DNA from: Candidatus Krumholzibacteriota bacterium
Lineage (GTDB): Bacteria > Krumholzibacteriota > Krumholzibacteriia > Krumholzibacteriales > Krumholzibacteriaceae
Length of the DNA stretch: 44,097 nt
Assembly (NCBI GenBank): GCA_016926065.1
Contig: JAFGPI010000107.1
Coordinates: 1 to 44,097, forward strand
Direction of reading: 5' to 3'
A model generated the notes under the pieces. That model made no database searches and was not told the DNA's origin. It saw only the letters and a list, made by a program, of their open reading frames with translations. Position 1 is the first letter of the stretch; the number at the start of each line of letters is the position of its first letter. The translations under genes and the position numbers were made by a program. This document shows positions 7,249 to 15,967 of the stretch, in pieces.

Positions 7249-9564
7249 ATGAACCGGTCGGCATTCTTCCGCCTGTATATTCTCGTTTTGATACCGTTGA
7301 TCATCGGTTGCGGAACCAGAGATACCCTGTACGATGCTCTTTATTCCAGCCTGGAGGAAGAAACCGATGAGTTTGATCATTCGGTCCTCTCCGGCAGAAG
7401 GATCGTTATAGATCCGGGGCATGGAGGGGCCTTCGATGGAGCGGTAGGCGCGGACAGCCTGCGGGAAGCGGACGCCAACCTGGGTGTGGCCCTCTACCTG
7501 TGGGGAATGCTCCGGGAAGCGGGGGCCCAGGTATCTCTGACCAGAACCACCGATCATGACTTTCTCCCGCCCGGCTCGGAAGAATTGGCCGACGATCTTG
7601 CCGCACGGATGAAAATAGCGAATGCATGGGAAGCGGAGGTTTTCCTTTCCATTCATCATAACTCACATATTGACCGGGACCGGGAGCGGAACAGAATCGA
7701 AGTCTACTACCGGGGGGATGACCCCGGCGCCTCGCTGGAACTGGCCGAGGAGATCCACCTGCACCTGGCCCGCAACCTCGGAATACCGGAAACCACCGTC
7801 AGTGACGGAAATTACTTCGTGCTCAGGAATTCTTCCGCCGGTGCTTCGGTGCTCGGGGAAGCCAGCTATATCTCCCATCCCCAGGTAGAAAAAAAACTCC
7901 AAATATCCACCCGCCAGAAACTGGAAGCCGAAGCATATTTTCTGGGTTTGATCTCCTATTTCAAGCGGGGAGTGCCACGGATCGAAAGGCTGGAACCGCC
8001 CTCCGACACCCTCTATGCTCCCGCCTCCCTCAGCTTCGATCTCAGGCGGGGCGCCGATATTCCCCTGGATCCCACCAGCGCCCGGATCAGGATCGGAGAA
8101 AGGGAGATAGTGCCCCTTTACGATCCGGCCGGCGGCCGGATACACTGCGCCATGCCCGGCGATCTTCCCAACGGAAAATACACGGTATCGGCAACTATCA
8201 AGAGCGTCCGGGGGGCCAGCGCCTCCTGCAAACCGTTTTCCCTGCTTTTGAACAGGCCGGCTGAATTCATACTTCCCCTACAGGTCAGGGGAAATTCCCG
8301 GGGGGATTTCGATCTATCCCTCAAGGTTCTTGATAGATGGGGATACCCGCTCGCCGACAGCACCAAGGTGACGGTGGTATCGGAAAAAACCGGCGCGCGG
8401 CATGCCGGTTTCAGCGTGGCGGGTATTTTTCACTTTCCCGGCTCCTCCCAACCCGACGACAACACCTTCGTGGTGACCAGCCACGGGAAAACCGAAACCC
8501 TGCGCTTCCATCTACCCGGAAAGGGCGAGGGTGATTATTTTATACTTTCGGTGGTCGACTCTGTTACCGGGAAGCTGGTGCCCGGGCCCCAGATCCTGTT
8601 ACCCACCGGAGAGTCCGCCACCGGGGACCGGGAAGGGAGCATTATTCTCTCTCCCCTTCCCCCAGAGGGAGAAATCATTATCCTGGCCGCCGGTTACGTC
8701 CCCCGCCGCGTATCCCTGGATGAAATATCCAAAGGGGCCTCCCCCCTGAAGCTCCGCCCCGTTCTGGATGGAATCCTACGCGGAAAAAGAATCGCGATCG
8801 ATCCCGGTGGCGGGGGGACCGATGATGGAGGAAGGGGGTCGGGAAAAATCCGCGGCGCGACCGTGAATCTGAAAATTGCCGAAACCCTGCGCGAAATCCT
8901 GGTCGCGGCCGGGGCCGAGGTGTTCCTCAGCCGGAGCGGTGAAGAAACGCTATCCTTGGCGGAAAGGGTATACCGCACGAACCGTTTCCAAGCGCACCTG
9001 GCTATAGGCCTGCATTACGGCTCGCCGCTCTCCGCGGAGGAAGATGCCTGCCTCCTCCTGCACTATCCCGGAAGCCAGAGAGGTATGGCCGCGGCCGAAC
9101 ATCTTTCCCGGGCACTGGGCGGCCTCCCTCCCTGCAAAGAACTTTCTCTGCGGGAAGGGGCAGGATTGTTTCTCCAGCAGACCAACTGCCCGGCCTGCGA
9201 GATCCATGCGATCCTGGACGATCGCACCGAAAAAATCTACCTCAGCCCCCGCTGGATCTACCTGGAAGCGGAAAGGATCCTGAGCGGCATCGTACATAAT
9301 TTCAATGAGAGGGAAACGGAACTTTTTGATTACACCATAAACATCATCCGTGAAAACAAACTTCTGCGACCGGTTTCGGTGTGTCTCGACCAGGCCCTCA
9401 CCCTGATCGCCGATGATGAAGATTGCGTTAAATTCAGTTGCGTTACCGCGGGAGAACATTCAGTTTCCATCGGCCTCCCCGGTATCGTACCCGCCTATAC
9501 GGTCGACATCGTGATAAGCGCCGAGGGGCCCCGGGTGACCTCGATCGAGGTGAACGAACCCTAA
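7249..9564 (+). CDS. Lipoprotein with two N-acetylmuramoyl-L-alanine amidase (Amidase_3) domains, the second degenerate
   Basis: Amidase_3 enzymes are zinc hydrolases that cut the stem peptide from peptidoglycan. A signal peptide ends in LIIGC, giving a lipidated Cys21. Domain 1 (about 48-240) keeps the zinc ligands H58 (IDPGHGG), E73 (LREADANL) and H136 (SIHHNS), plus the catalytic Glu E204 (GEASYISHP), so it should be active. Residues about 245-505 look like beta-sandwich linker domains. Domain 2 (about 510-685) has the same layout (KRIAIDPGGGG, then IGLHYGS), but the first His is Gly521 and the ligand Glu is Ala537. It is probably inactive and may bind muropeptide instead. AAGGAG precedes the ATG. 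The gene is transcribed divergently from selA and is followed by a TonB-like gene. Confidence 0.88.
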   Translation: MNRSAFFRLYILVLIPLIIGCGTRDTLYDALYSSLEEETDEFDHSVLSGRRIVIDPGHGGAFDGAVGADSLREADANLGVALYLWGMLREAGAQVSLTRTTDHDFLPPGSEELADDLAARMKIANAWEAEVFLSIHHNSHIDRDRERNRIEVYYRGDDPGASLELAEEIHLHLARNLGIPETTVSDGNYFVLRNSSAGASVLGEASYISHPQVEKKLQISTRQKLEAEAYFLGLISYFKRGVPRIERLEPPSDTLYAPASLSFDLRRGADIPLDPTSARIRIGEREIVPLYDPAGGRIHCAMPGDLPNGKYTVSATIKSVRGASASCKPFSLLLNRPAEFILPLQVRGNSRGDFDLSLKVLDRWGYPLADSTKVTVVSEKTGARHAGFSVAGIFHFPGSSQPDDNTFVVTSHGKTETLRFHLPGKGEGDYFILSVVDSVTGKLVPGPQILLPTGESATGDREGSIILSPLPPEGEIIILAAGYVPRRVSLDEISKGASPLKLRPVLDGILRGKRIAIDPGGGGTDDGGRGSGKIRGATVNLKIAETLREILVAAGAEVFLSRSGEETLSLAERVYRTNRFQAHLAIGLHYGSPLSAEEDACLLLHYPGSQRGMAAAEHLSRALGGLPPCKELSLREGAGLFLQQTNCPACEIHAILDDRTEKIYLSPRWIYLEAERILSGIVHNFNERETELFDYTINIIRENKLLRPVSVCLDQALTLIADDEDCVKFSCVTAGEHSVSIGLPGIVPAYTVDIVISAEGPRVTSIEVNEP

Positions 9565-9601
9565 ACCGAAAAAGAACCGATCGCCCTCACGAGACTTGCT
9601 C

Positions 9602-9630
9602 TTGACACCGGGCTGACCGGTCAACATATT
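9602..9630 (+). promoter_or_regulatory. Predicted promoter of the TonB-like gene
   Basis: A perfect TTGACA (9602-9607) is followed after 17 nt by CATATT (9625-9630), 28 nt before the TonB-like start codon. The -35 also begins an imperfect inverted repeat (TTGACACCGG...CCGGTCAA), which could be an operator. This suggests the gene can be expressed independently of the upstream amidase gene. Confidence 0.5.
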
Positions 9631-9658
9631 AATATTAAATAAAATAAGGCAGATAGAG

Positions 9659-10336
9659 ATGGGAAAGATTCAAACCTATGACAGTCATCGAAGGAAAAGA
9701 CTGCTTTATCTTTTCCCGGTGGCAATTGCGACAATTATTATCCTTCTCACCCTGGTGGAGCATTCCCGGCTGGTGGACCATATATTTACCGTCGGTTACG
9801 AGGGACCGATGAAACTGCTGCCGGAGATCACCATAATCGATGACCGGGGGCTGGAAGCGCAGATATTCTCCGTGGAACGGGATGATGAAGTCATTCGGAA
9901 CCTGGAAGTTTCCGAAGAACCAGAGCCGGAATCCGAGGACGAGGAGGACGCGCTGGAAACCGTTGCGCCCTTCAGTGAGGAATCGCTGGAGGAACCGATC
10001 CTGGACGATGTGTCCCGGGATGATAATATCCGTACCTATGCCTCGCATGCGAACGTGCCGTACCGGGAAGACTACGTGATCCTCAAGATGGTGCAGCCGG
10101 AATATCCGAGCGACGCCCTGAACCGGGGGTTGGAGGGATACGTGATGGTGGAAGTATACGTTAACGAATCGGGATTGGTGGAAGAAGCCTGGGTCCGCAA
10201 GGTCTACGGCCTACGCAGCTTCGAGACCGCCTCCCTGGAGGCCGTACGGCAGTTTGAGTTTAAACCGGTCCGGGAGTACGGCAAACCGAAACCATTCTGG
10301 ATCAGTTTCCTGGTCAGTTTCAAGTTGACCAGTTAA
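9659..10336 (+). CDS. TonB family energy-transducer-like protein
   Basis: TonB proteins couple the inner-membrane proton motive force to outer-membrane transporters. This 225-residue protein has a basic N-terminus, one membrane helix (about 14-33), a periplasmic linker, and a TonB C-terminal domain (about 138-225). The domain has the typical strand pattern: PEYPSDALNRGLEGYVMVEVYVNESG, split here as PEYPSDALNRGLEG then YVMVEVYVNESG, and later a SFETASLEAVRQFEFKPV segment. The linker is strongly acidic (residues 74-120) rather than the proline/lysine-rich spacer of classical TonB, so a scaffold role rather than true TonB function is possible. No ExbB/ExbD genes are adjacent. The gene converges on the lipoprotein gene at 10391. 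Confidence 0.85.
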   Translation: MGKIQTYDSHRRKRLLYLFPVAIATIIILLTLVEHSRLVDHIFTVGYEGPMKLLPEITIIDDRGLEAQIFSVERDDEVIRNLEVSEEPEPESEDEEDALETVAPFSEESLEEPILDDVSRDDNIRTYASHANVPYREDYVILKMVQPEYPSDALNRGLEGYVMVEVYVNESGLVEEAWVRKVYGLRSFETASLEAVRQFEFKPVREYGKPKPFWISFLVSFKLTS

Positions 10337-10390
10337 AGCGGATTCTAAAATCCCCTGGCGGCTGATTCCGGTAAAGCAAGGGAGGGGAAA

Positions 10391-12109
10391 TCAATTTTGA
10401 ATGAGCAGGGTGGCGAATTCTTCCACCTTCTCGTCGCGAACCGTGGAAAAGGGGATTCCCTTACCGGAAACCAGTCCCAGAAATCTATGCTGCCGGTTTT
10501 CGAGCAAATGCGACATTTCATCCCTGAGCTGGCGTCCGGATATCCGGCTTTCCGCCATGGCATTCAGCACTTTACTCACACCGGTGTAACCACCGATTAT
10601 GTAACGGTTGGCCTCTCCGGCATCCTCTCCCGCCAGCGCCGCGGCGGAATGGAACCTTTCTTCATCTCCGCTGAAATCATCCAGGTGCGGGAAAACTGCG
10701 CCGTTCATGTCCCGCCCGGAGATGCGCAGCAGGTTTTTTGAATTCCAAACGCTGGTACCGAGCAGCTGCACCCCGAATTCGTAAAAGGAAAGCTGGGGCA
10801 GTATCAGCACCAGATCCTCGGCATCGGAGGCTATAAACAAAGCTTCCGGGGCCGATTCCCTGATCCGTTCGATGTTGGCCTTGAAATCCGTGCTTCCCGG
10901 CTCGTAGAAATCGGCTGCGCATATTATTCCCCCGGCGCGTTCCACCTCGCCGCGGAAGAGGTTTTCCAGATCGTGCGCATCCATATTATCGGCGGCTAAA
11001 AAGGCTATATTCCTCAAACCCATTTTCCCGCAGGCCAGCCGCGCGATGGCGATGATCTCCACCTCGGAATCGGCTTCCGCTTGAAATATGTGGGGGCCGA
11101 CCTTATTAATTCCCTCCAGGGCCGCCACCGGAGAATACAATACGACGCCGTGGTACTCGGCCACCTGAGCGGCCGCGATGGTGGGAGAACTGAGAACGCC
11201 CCCCACCAGGGCCGAAACCTTTTCGATTTCGATCAACCTTTCGGCGACCAGGTGGGCCTGTAACGAACTGGCCCTGGTATCTCCGACCACCAGGTCCAGA
11301 TCCACCATACCCTTCAACCTGGCTTCTTTCATGGCCAGGGAGGCACCCCTCAGGAAGGCCTCCCCCAGGGGAGAGAAACGGCCGTCCAGCGGACAGATAA
11401 GTCCGATTCGAAAAACGGCCGCCTCTTTCCTCCCTCCCGGCCACGGAATTGGGCCGCCGGGCGGAGTGGTTTCAGCGGGGGGTTGGCGGGAATCCAGGGC
11501 GGAGAGCTCCTCCCGGATGACTTTTATGGAGGCAGTGTCTCCGGCGGCCAGGGCATAGGCCAAACAACCCTCCAGGACCATCTCCAGTCCGTGATAAGCG
11601 GCATATTTTTTCCTGATCCCCTCCAGTTGTTCCTGGGAAAGAAGGGATACCATATCGGACAATAGCCCGCGGGCCTCCAGGTACCGGGAATGGTTAAGCT
11701 CAAAGGCCATGGCCAGAATGATTTTTTCCGCCGCCGCCGCGTAATCCCCCAGGGCCCGGTCGGTTTCCGCCAGGAGCAAATAGGCCTGTCCTTTTTCCTC
11801 TCCGGATATCTCTTCGTCCAGCAGGGGAAGGAGTATTTTCGCGGCGTCCCGGAAAAATCCTAGCTCGATATCCGCCGCCCCCACCCGCAAGCGCACCTCC
11901 GGCGCTTCACTTTCTTTTTGGTAACGGCTCAGATATATTTTCCCCTGCTTGATTATTTCCCGGTGATTTTTTTCAAAGACCGCCGTGCGGATCCGGGTGA
12001 GCAGATCCTCCCGGTGTTCATCCGCCGACCGGACGGGTTGCTCGGAGGAAGTAAAGACGGTGCAGGAGAGGAACAGCGGTAGGAGCAGCAAAAATATTCT
12101 TGATCGCAT
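10391..12109 (-). CDS. Lipoprotein with TPR-like N-terminal region and periplasmic ligand-binding (Peripl_BP_6/LpoA-like) domain
   Basis: The signal peptide ends in LFLSC, so Cys16 is probably lipidated. Residues about 30-205 are helical repeats of TPR type (for example a GDYAAAAEKIILA repeat unit). A Pro/Gly linker (about 208-228) leads to a two-lobe periplasmic-binding fold (about 231-572) that starts RIGLICPLDGRFSPLGEAF and contains ALVGGVLSSPTIAAA. This order resembles E. coli LpoA, the outer-membrane activator of PBP1A, and also LivJ-type substrate-binding proteins. No ABC-transporter genes are nearby, which favours an LpoA-like or sensory role; that is inference. It is the last gene of the long minus-strand directon, 3 nt after the gamma-carbonic anhydrase gene. 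Confidence 0.8.
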   Translation of the reverse strand: MRSRIFLLLLPLFLSCTVFTSSEQPVRSADEHREDLLTRIRTAVFEKNHREIIKQGKIYLSRYQKESEAPEVRLRVGAADIELGFFRDAAKILLPLLDEEISGEEKGQAYLLLAETDRALGDYAAAAEKIILAMAFELNHSRYLEARGLLSDMVSLLSQEQLEGIRKKYAAYHGLEMVLEGCLAYALAAGDTASIKVIREELSALDSRQPPAETTPPGGPIPWPGGRKEAAVFRIGLICPLDGRFSPLGEAFLRGASLAMKEARLKGMVDLDLVVGDTRASSLQAHLVAERLIEIEKVSALVGGVLSSPTIAAAQVAEYHGVVLYSPVAALEGINKVGPHIFQAEADSEVEIIAIARLACGKMGLRNIAFLAADNMDAHDLENLFRGEVERAGGIICAADFYEPGSTDFKANIERIRESAPEALFIASDAEDLVLILPQLSFYEFGVQLLGTSVWNSKNLLRISGRDMNGAVFPHLDDFSGDEERFHSAAALAGEDAGEANRYIIGGYTGVSKVLNAMAESRISGRQLRDEMSHLLENRQHRFLGLVSGKGIPFSTVRDEKVEEFATLLIQN

Positions 12110-12112
12110 AAC

Positions 12113-12643
12113 TTATTCCGGACCGGGGAAGGAAGCCATTCCCCGATAGGTTTTAGACAGTTGGTAGTATTCCTCGGCCTGGGATTTCAATTTTTCCACG
12201 GTGCTCTCATCCAGCCTTTTTTTCACCGCCCCCGGCACTCCGGCCACCAGCGAAAAGGGCGGTATTTCGGTTCCTTCCAGTAAAACGGAGTTGGCGGCGA
12301 CGATGCTTCCCTTCCCCACCTTGGCCCCATCCAGGATCACCGCTCCCATCCCGATGAGGGAACCATCTTCTATGGTGCAGGAATGCAATACCGCGCCGTG
12401 CCCCACCGTAACATAATCGCCCACCCGGAGCTCGGGACCACCGGTGGTGACATGACAGACACAGGCATCTTGGATATTGGTATACCGGCCGATGGTGATC
12501 CTCCACACGTCACCCCGGATGACCGCGCCGAACCAAACACTGGCCCCTTCGTCCAGAAAGACCTCCCCGATAACGCTCGCCGTGGAGGCAATAAACACAT
12601 TCTTTCCGATCACCGGACTCTTATCCTGAAATGGGCCTATCAA
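12113..12643 (-). CDS. Gamma-carbonic anhydrase-like left-handed beta-helix protein (YrdA/PaaY family)
   Basis: The 176-residue protein is built of hexapeptide repeats. Family markers are SVWFGAVIRGD, TNIQDACVCHVT and VGHGAVLHSC, and the histidines in the last two form the trimer-interface zinc site of gamma-class carbonic anhydrases. A C-terminal helix (about 145-170) is also usual. Homologues can hydrate CO2, but many act as thioesterases or have unknown substrates, so catalysis is not proven. The start is TTG, 9 nt after the stop of the nuclease-family gene; the ribosome binding site is weak. It sits inside a tight operon with envelope genes. Confidence 0.88.
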   Translation of the reverse strand: MIGPFQDKSPVIGKNVFIASTASVIGEVFLDEGASVWFGAVIRGDVWRITIGRYTNIQDACVCHVTTGGPELRVGDYVTVGHGAVLHSCTIEDGSLIGMGAVILDGAKVGKGSIVAANSVLLEGTEIPPFSLVAGVPGAVKKRLDESTVEKLKSQAEEYYQLSKTYRGMASFPGPE

Positions 12644-12652
12644 CAGTCTGCC

Positions 12653-13138
12653 CTATAGCTCCAAATCCCCGAAATTGCCTGGATCCAAACCCTCGAGATG
12701 CTTCTTCACATCGTCCTTGTCCCCGTAGTCCAGCTGGAGGTTTCTGCTGTATTTTTGAAAAATCTCCCGGTCGATATAAATGGAGGCGCCGGTGCGCAGG
12801 GCCAGAGCGATCGAATCACTGGGCCGGGCGTCTATATAAAACACTTCTTCCCCCCGCCGCAAGACTATCCGGGCAAAATAGGTGTCCTGGTGGATACCGG
12901 TAATTTCGATGCTGCTCATCTCCGCGCCCAGCTCATCCACGATCAGCTTCATTAAATCATGCGTCATGGGCCGCTCAAAGGTCTTCCCGGCCAGCACGGA
13001 ATAGATCGCGGTCGCTTCGGCCGGACCGATCCAGATCGGCAGAACATCATCGTTCTCATGCGATTTAATGAGCACCACCGGATGTTCCCTCTCGCGATCG
13101 ACGGCTATGCCGCTAACGTATACTGCCACCATTTCCAT
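12653..13138 (-). CDS. Bifunctional nuclease family protein (DUF151/BFN)
   Basis: Members of this family (PF02577) resemble the plant BFN domain, reported to have RNase and DNase activity; in bacteria the role is poorly known. The sequence shows the typical core: LPIWIGPAEATAI, ERPMTHDLM and a late DARPSDSIALALRTGA block. I chose the ATG at 13136-13138 (161 residues) because AAGGAG lies 10 nt upstream and the family N-terminus reads MVAVYVSGIAVD. A longer frame starting at 13165 would overlap the PPIase gene by 20 nt. Acidic C-terminus. It lies 7 nt after the PPIase stop and is probably translated from the same mRNA. Confidence 0.9.
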   Translation of the reverse strand: MEMVAVYVSGIAVDREREHPVVLIKSHENDDVLPIWIGPAEATAIYSVLAGKTFERPMTHDLMKLIVDELGAEMSSIEITGIHQDTYFARIVLRRGEEVFYIDARPSDSIALALRTGASIYIDREIFQKYSRNLQLDYGDKDDVKKHLEGLDPGNFGDLEL

Positions 13139-13145
13139 CCCTGGT

Positions 13146-14351
13146 CTACTCCTTATCTTCATCATCCATCATCTGTTTCATATCGTCCACGGATTCGAAT
13201 TTGGGATGACTCTTGTACAGGTTGTCGATCATCCACCGTGCCGACTCGACTACTTCGGAATTCGGATATTTGTTGAGCAGCTCATCGAAAGTCCGGCGCG
13301 CGGATACCAGATCCTGCAATTCCTCGGCGTACACGAATCCGATCATGAATAGAGCCTGGGCGGCATACTGATGGTCGGGATAGCGGTTGACCAGGTTCCG
13401 GTAGTACTGAATCCGGGTATAGGCGGCATCCTCGGCCTGGGCGATCTCCCACAGTTCCTCGGGCGATCGGGTGGCGGAAATTATCTTTTCCCGAACGTAG
13501 TTCTCCGGTTTGAACTTGTTTTTAAGCTCCTGTAGCTTGCTCTTCAGATTATCCTGGGATTTGCGGGACTGCAGGAGGTTAACGATTTCCGGCTTGGCAT
13601 CTTCGAAGGGGAGCACGGAGGCCGGTTGCTTCCGGTTTACCTTGACTATGGAATAGCCTTTTTCAAAGTCCACCACGTCGCTGATCTCCCCCGCTTCCAG
13701 GTCTTTTATCTGATCGCCGAAACGCTCCGAGGTGCCCACGAAGTTGATAAATCCGGGGATATTAAAAAATCCCAGATCGCCGCTGTTCGGGGATGTCGTT
13801 TTATCTTCGGATTCTTCCTTGGCTATCTTATCGAAATTTTCTCCGCTCTCGATCCGTCTTTTCCATCTCACGCATTTAAGACTATCCTGGGAAAATATGT
13901 GCTGTGCCTTGAGTATGGCCGGTCGGGAATAGGTGTCCAAATGGTTTTCGTAATATTGCTCGGCTTCCTTATCGGATATCTCAATACTCTTGGTTATGAC
14001 ATTATTGTAATAGGCCCCGATCAAAACCGTTTTTTCCGCTAGTCTAAGCTCTTCCATTACTTTTTTATCCCGGTGCAGGTTCAGGTTTTTTGCCTCCACG
14101 TAGAGCATCTCCTCATCGATCAGCCGATCCACGAAATTGGCCCGGCCCTCCCTGCCTTTATAATCCTTTTGCTGCGCGGGGGTCAGCTGATTAAACCTTT
14201 CATCCACTTCCTTGTCGGAGATCTTCCGCCCCAGCACGCGGGCGGAAAAATCCTGGTTTACCTTCAAACCTTCCTCTTTTTTAGAACAAGACGATACCAC
14301 CGCGCCGCACAATAACAACACCAAGCTCCATCGTATAACTTTCCCCCGCAT
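13146..14351 (-). CDS. Parvulin-type peptidyl-prolyl isomerase lipoprotein with C-terminal TPR-like repeats
   Basis: The protein resembles SurA/PrsA chaperones that assist outer-membrane or secreted protein folding. A signal peptide ends at VSSC, so Cys22 is likely lipidated. A SurA-like helical N domain (about 35-140) precedes a rotamase domain (about 143-240) with the familiar elements ILKAQHIFSQD, GDLGFFNIPGF and GYSIVKVNRKQP. The unusual part is the C-terminus: residues about 298-380 form TPR/BamD-like helices (YPDHQYAAQALFMIG, LNKYPNSEVVESA), so the protein combines an isomerase with an Omp-assembly-type repeat module. It lies downstream of manC and 7 nt upstream of the BFN gene. Confidence 0.88.
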   Translation of the reverse strand: MRGKVIRWSLVLLLCGAVVSSCSKKEEGLKVNQDFSARVLGRKISDKEVDERFNQLTPAQQKDYKGREGRANFVDRLIDEEMLYVEAKNLNLHRDKKVMEELRLAEKTVLIGAYYNNVITKSIEISDKEAEQYYENHLDTYSRPAILKAQHIFSQDSLKCVRWKRRIESGENFDKIAKEESEDKTTSPNSGDLGFFNIPGFINFVGTSERFGDQIKDLEAGEISDVVDFEKGYSIVKVNRKQPASVLPFEDAKPEIVNLLQSRKSQDNLKSKLQELKNKFKPENYVREKIISATRSPEELWEIAQAEDAAYTRIQYYRNLVNRYPDHQYAAQALFMIGFVYAEELQDLVSARRTFDELLNKYPNSEVVESARWMIDNLYKSHPKFESVDDMKQMMDDEDKE

Positions 14352-14372
14352 CGGAATCCTCCTTGTTAAATT

Positions 14373-15476
14373 CTACAACAGCGATTTATCCCCGCCCGCT
14401 TCCATCGCATCAAGCAGTTCTTTAACCCTTTGGCTATCTCCACGTTTGCAGATCATCACTACCTCCCCGTCGACCACGACTATCAAGTTGTCAATGCCCA
14501 CCACCGCGGTGGTTCCCCGGGGATTAAAGATAATATTACCGGAAGACTCGATTGCCTCCACCTTCCCCGCCGAGATATTACCGGCGGCGTCCGGGGCAAG
14601 TATATCCCCCAGGGCATCCCACGATCCCACGTCGTTCCATCCCAGGTTAACCGGGATCACCACCACATTTCCAGCTTTTTCCAGAATCCCGTAATCCACC
14701 GAAATGGCGGGCATATTTGCGTATTCCCTATCGATCACCTGGGTGGGGCCGGGAACCATAAATGATTTTTCGATGCTTTCCAACGGTCCTTGCCCGGCGG
14801 GAAGGAATTTCGACCAGGCCTCTAAAAATACCGAGGGTCTCCACATGAAGATGCCGCTATTCCAGTAGAATCCCCCCCGCCGGATATAGGCGGCGGCTTT
14901 TTCCCGGTCGGGTTTTTCACAGAACCTCTCCACCGCGAATAGAAACCCCGCCTCACCTGCCGCTTTCCTTTTTCCCCCGGCGGAGGAGGGAAATTCCACT
15001 TTGGCTCCGGCCTCAATATATCCATAACCGGTGGCCGGATATCCCGGGGTAATTCCAAAGGTGACCAGCACCTCCCGCTCCCGGGCCACCTCCGCGGCCG
15101 ACCGCACCACCCGGTTGAATTCCTGGGTGTCCTGGACCACATGATCGGCCGGACAGCACAGGAATGGTTCGTCGCTTCCGCGGGAGCGGATCATGGCCGC
15201 GGCCACGGCGATCGAGGGCGCGGTGTTTCTTCCCACCGGTTCGGCGAAAATGTTGTCCAAGGGAATTTCAGGCAGCTCTTTTTTGACCAGCTCGAACTGA
15301 TCCCGAACGGTAAGGAGCAGCATTTTATCCGGACCGACCAGGGAACGCAGCCGGTTGTAGGTAACCGATAGCATGCTTCCTGCCCCGGTGATATCCAGAA
15401 ATTGTTTTGGTTTGCCGGATCTACTGTAGGGCCAGAACCGCTTACCCTTTCCTCCGGCGAGTATCACCACGTACAC
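14373..15476 (-). CDS. manC: Mannose-1-phosphate guanylyltransferase
   Basis: This cytoplasmic enzyme makes GDP-mannose from GTP and mannose-1-phosphate. The N-terminal pyrophosphorylase signature VILAGGKGKRFWPYSR is followed by KPKQFLDI, EPVGRNTAPSIA, PADHVV, GYGYIE, WNSGIFMWRP and GWNDVGSWDAL, all typical of ManC/GMP. At 367 residues it lacks the C-terminal phosphomannose isomerase domain of the bifunctional enzymes. The start is GTG with GGAG 7 nt upstream. It follows rplI by 35 nt. GDP-mannose would feed the surface polysaccharide genes elsewhere in the window. Confidence 0.94.
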   Translation of the reverse strand: MYVVILAGGKGKRFWPYSRSGKPKQFLDITGAGSMLSVTYNRLRSLVGPDKMLLLTVRDQFELVKKELPEIPLDNIFAEPVGRNTAPSIAVAAAMIRSRGSDEPFLCCPADHVVQDTQEFNRVVRSAAEVAREREVLVTFGITPGYPATGYGYIEAGAKVEFPSSAGGKRKAAGEAGFLFAVERFCEKPDREKAAAYIRRGGFYWNSGIFMWRPSVFLEAWSKFLPAGQGPLESIEKSFMVPGPTQVIDREYANMPAISVDYGILEKAGNVVVIPVNLGWNDVGSWDALGDILAPDAAGNISAGKVEAIESSGNIIFNPRGTTAVVGIDNLIVVVDGEVVMICKRGDSQRVKELLDAMEAGGDKSLL

Positions 15477-15511
15477 GTAGTAGCTCCACTGCTGGAATCC
15501 AGCGTTCTCGT

Positions 15512-15958
15512 TTATTCCTTCACTACCCAGACCTTGACCGGTACTTCAATCTCCTTATGCAGGCGGATAGGTACAGTATAAACACCCAGAACCTTGATAG
15601 GTTCCTCCAAAATCACCATCTTGTGATCTATCTCGAAACCCTGATCCGTAATCGCTTTGGCAATATCGTGGGAATGGACCGATCCGTAAAGTTTGTCTTC
15701 CTCTCCGGCCTGAACCACTATGGTGCAGGAAAGATCCTCCATCTTTTTGGCGGTTTCGCTTAGACTACGTTTCAATTTGTCATCCCGGAACGATTTGATG
15801 CGGTTCTCTTCCTCTATTACGTTTTTCATGGCGCCGGTGGCGGGAACGGCGAGGTTCTGGGGAAGCAGATAATTCCTCGCGTACCCATCCTTGACCTTTA
15901 CCATATCACCGCGCTTTCCCAGGCCGGGAACGCTGTCTTTCAAAATAACTTCCATCAT
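15512..15958 (-). CDS. rplI: 50S ribosomal protein L9
   Basis: L9 binds 23S rRNA near the L1 stalk. The 148-residue length and layout are canonical: an N-terminal domain (MMEVILKDSVPGLGKRGDMV, then KDGYARNYLLPQNLAVPAT), a long connecting helix, and a C-terminal domain with KLYGSVHSHDIAKAI and LGVYTVPIRLH. GGGAG precedes the ATG by 5 nt. Third gene of the rpsF-rpsR-rplI operon. Confidence 0.98.
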   Translation of the reverse strand: MMEVILKDSVPGLGKRGDMVKVKDGYARNYLLPQNLAVPATGAMKNVIEEENRIKSFRDDKLKRSLSETAKKMEDLSCTIVVQAGEEDKLYGSVHSHDIAKAITDQGFEIDHKMVILEEPIKVLGVYTVPIRLHKEIEVPVKVWVVKE

Positions 15959-15967
15959 AATTACTCC

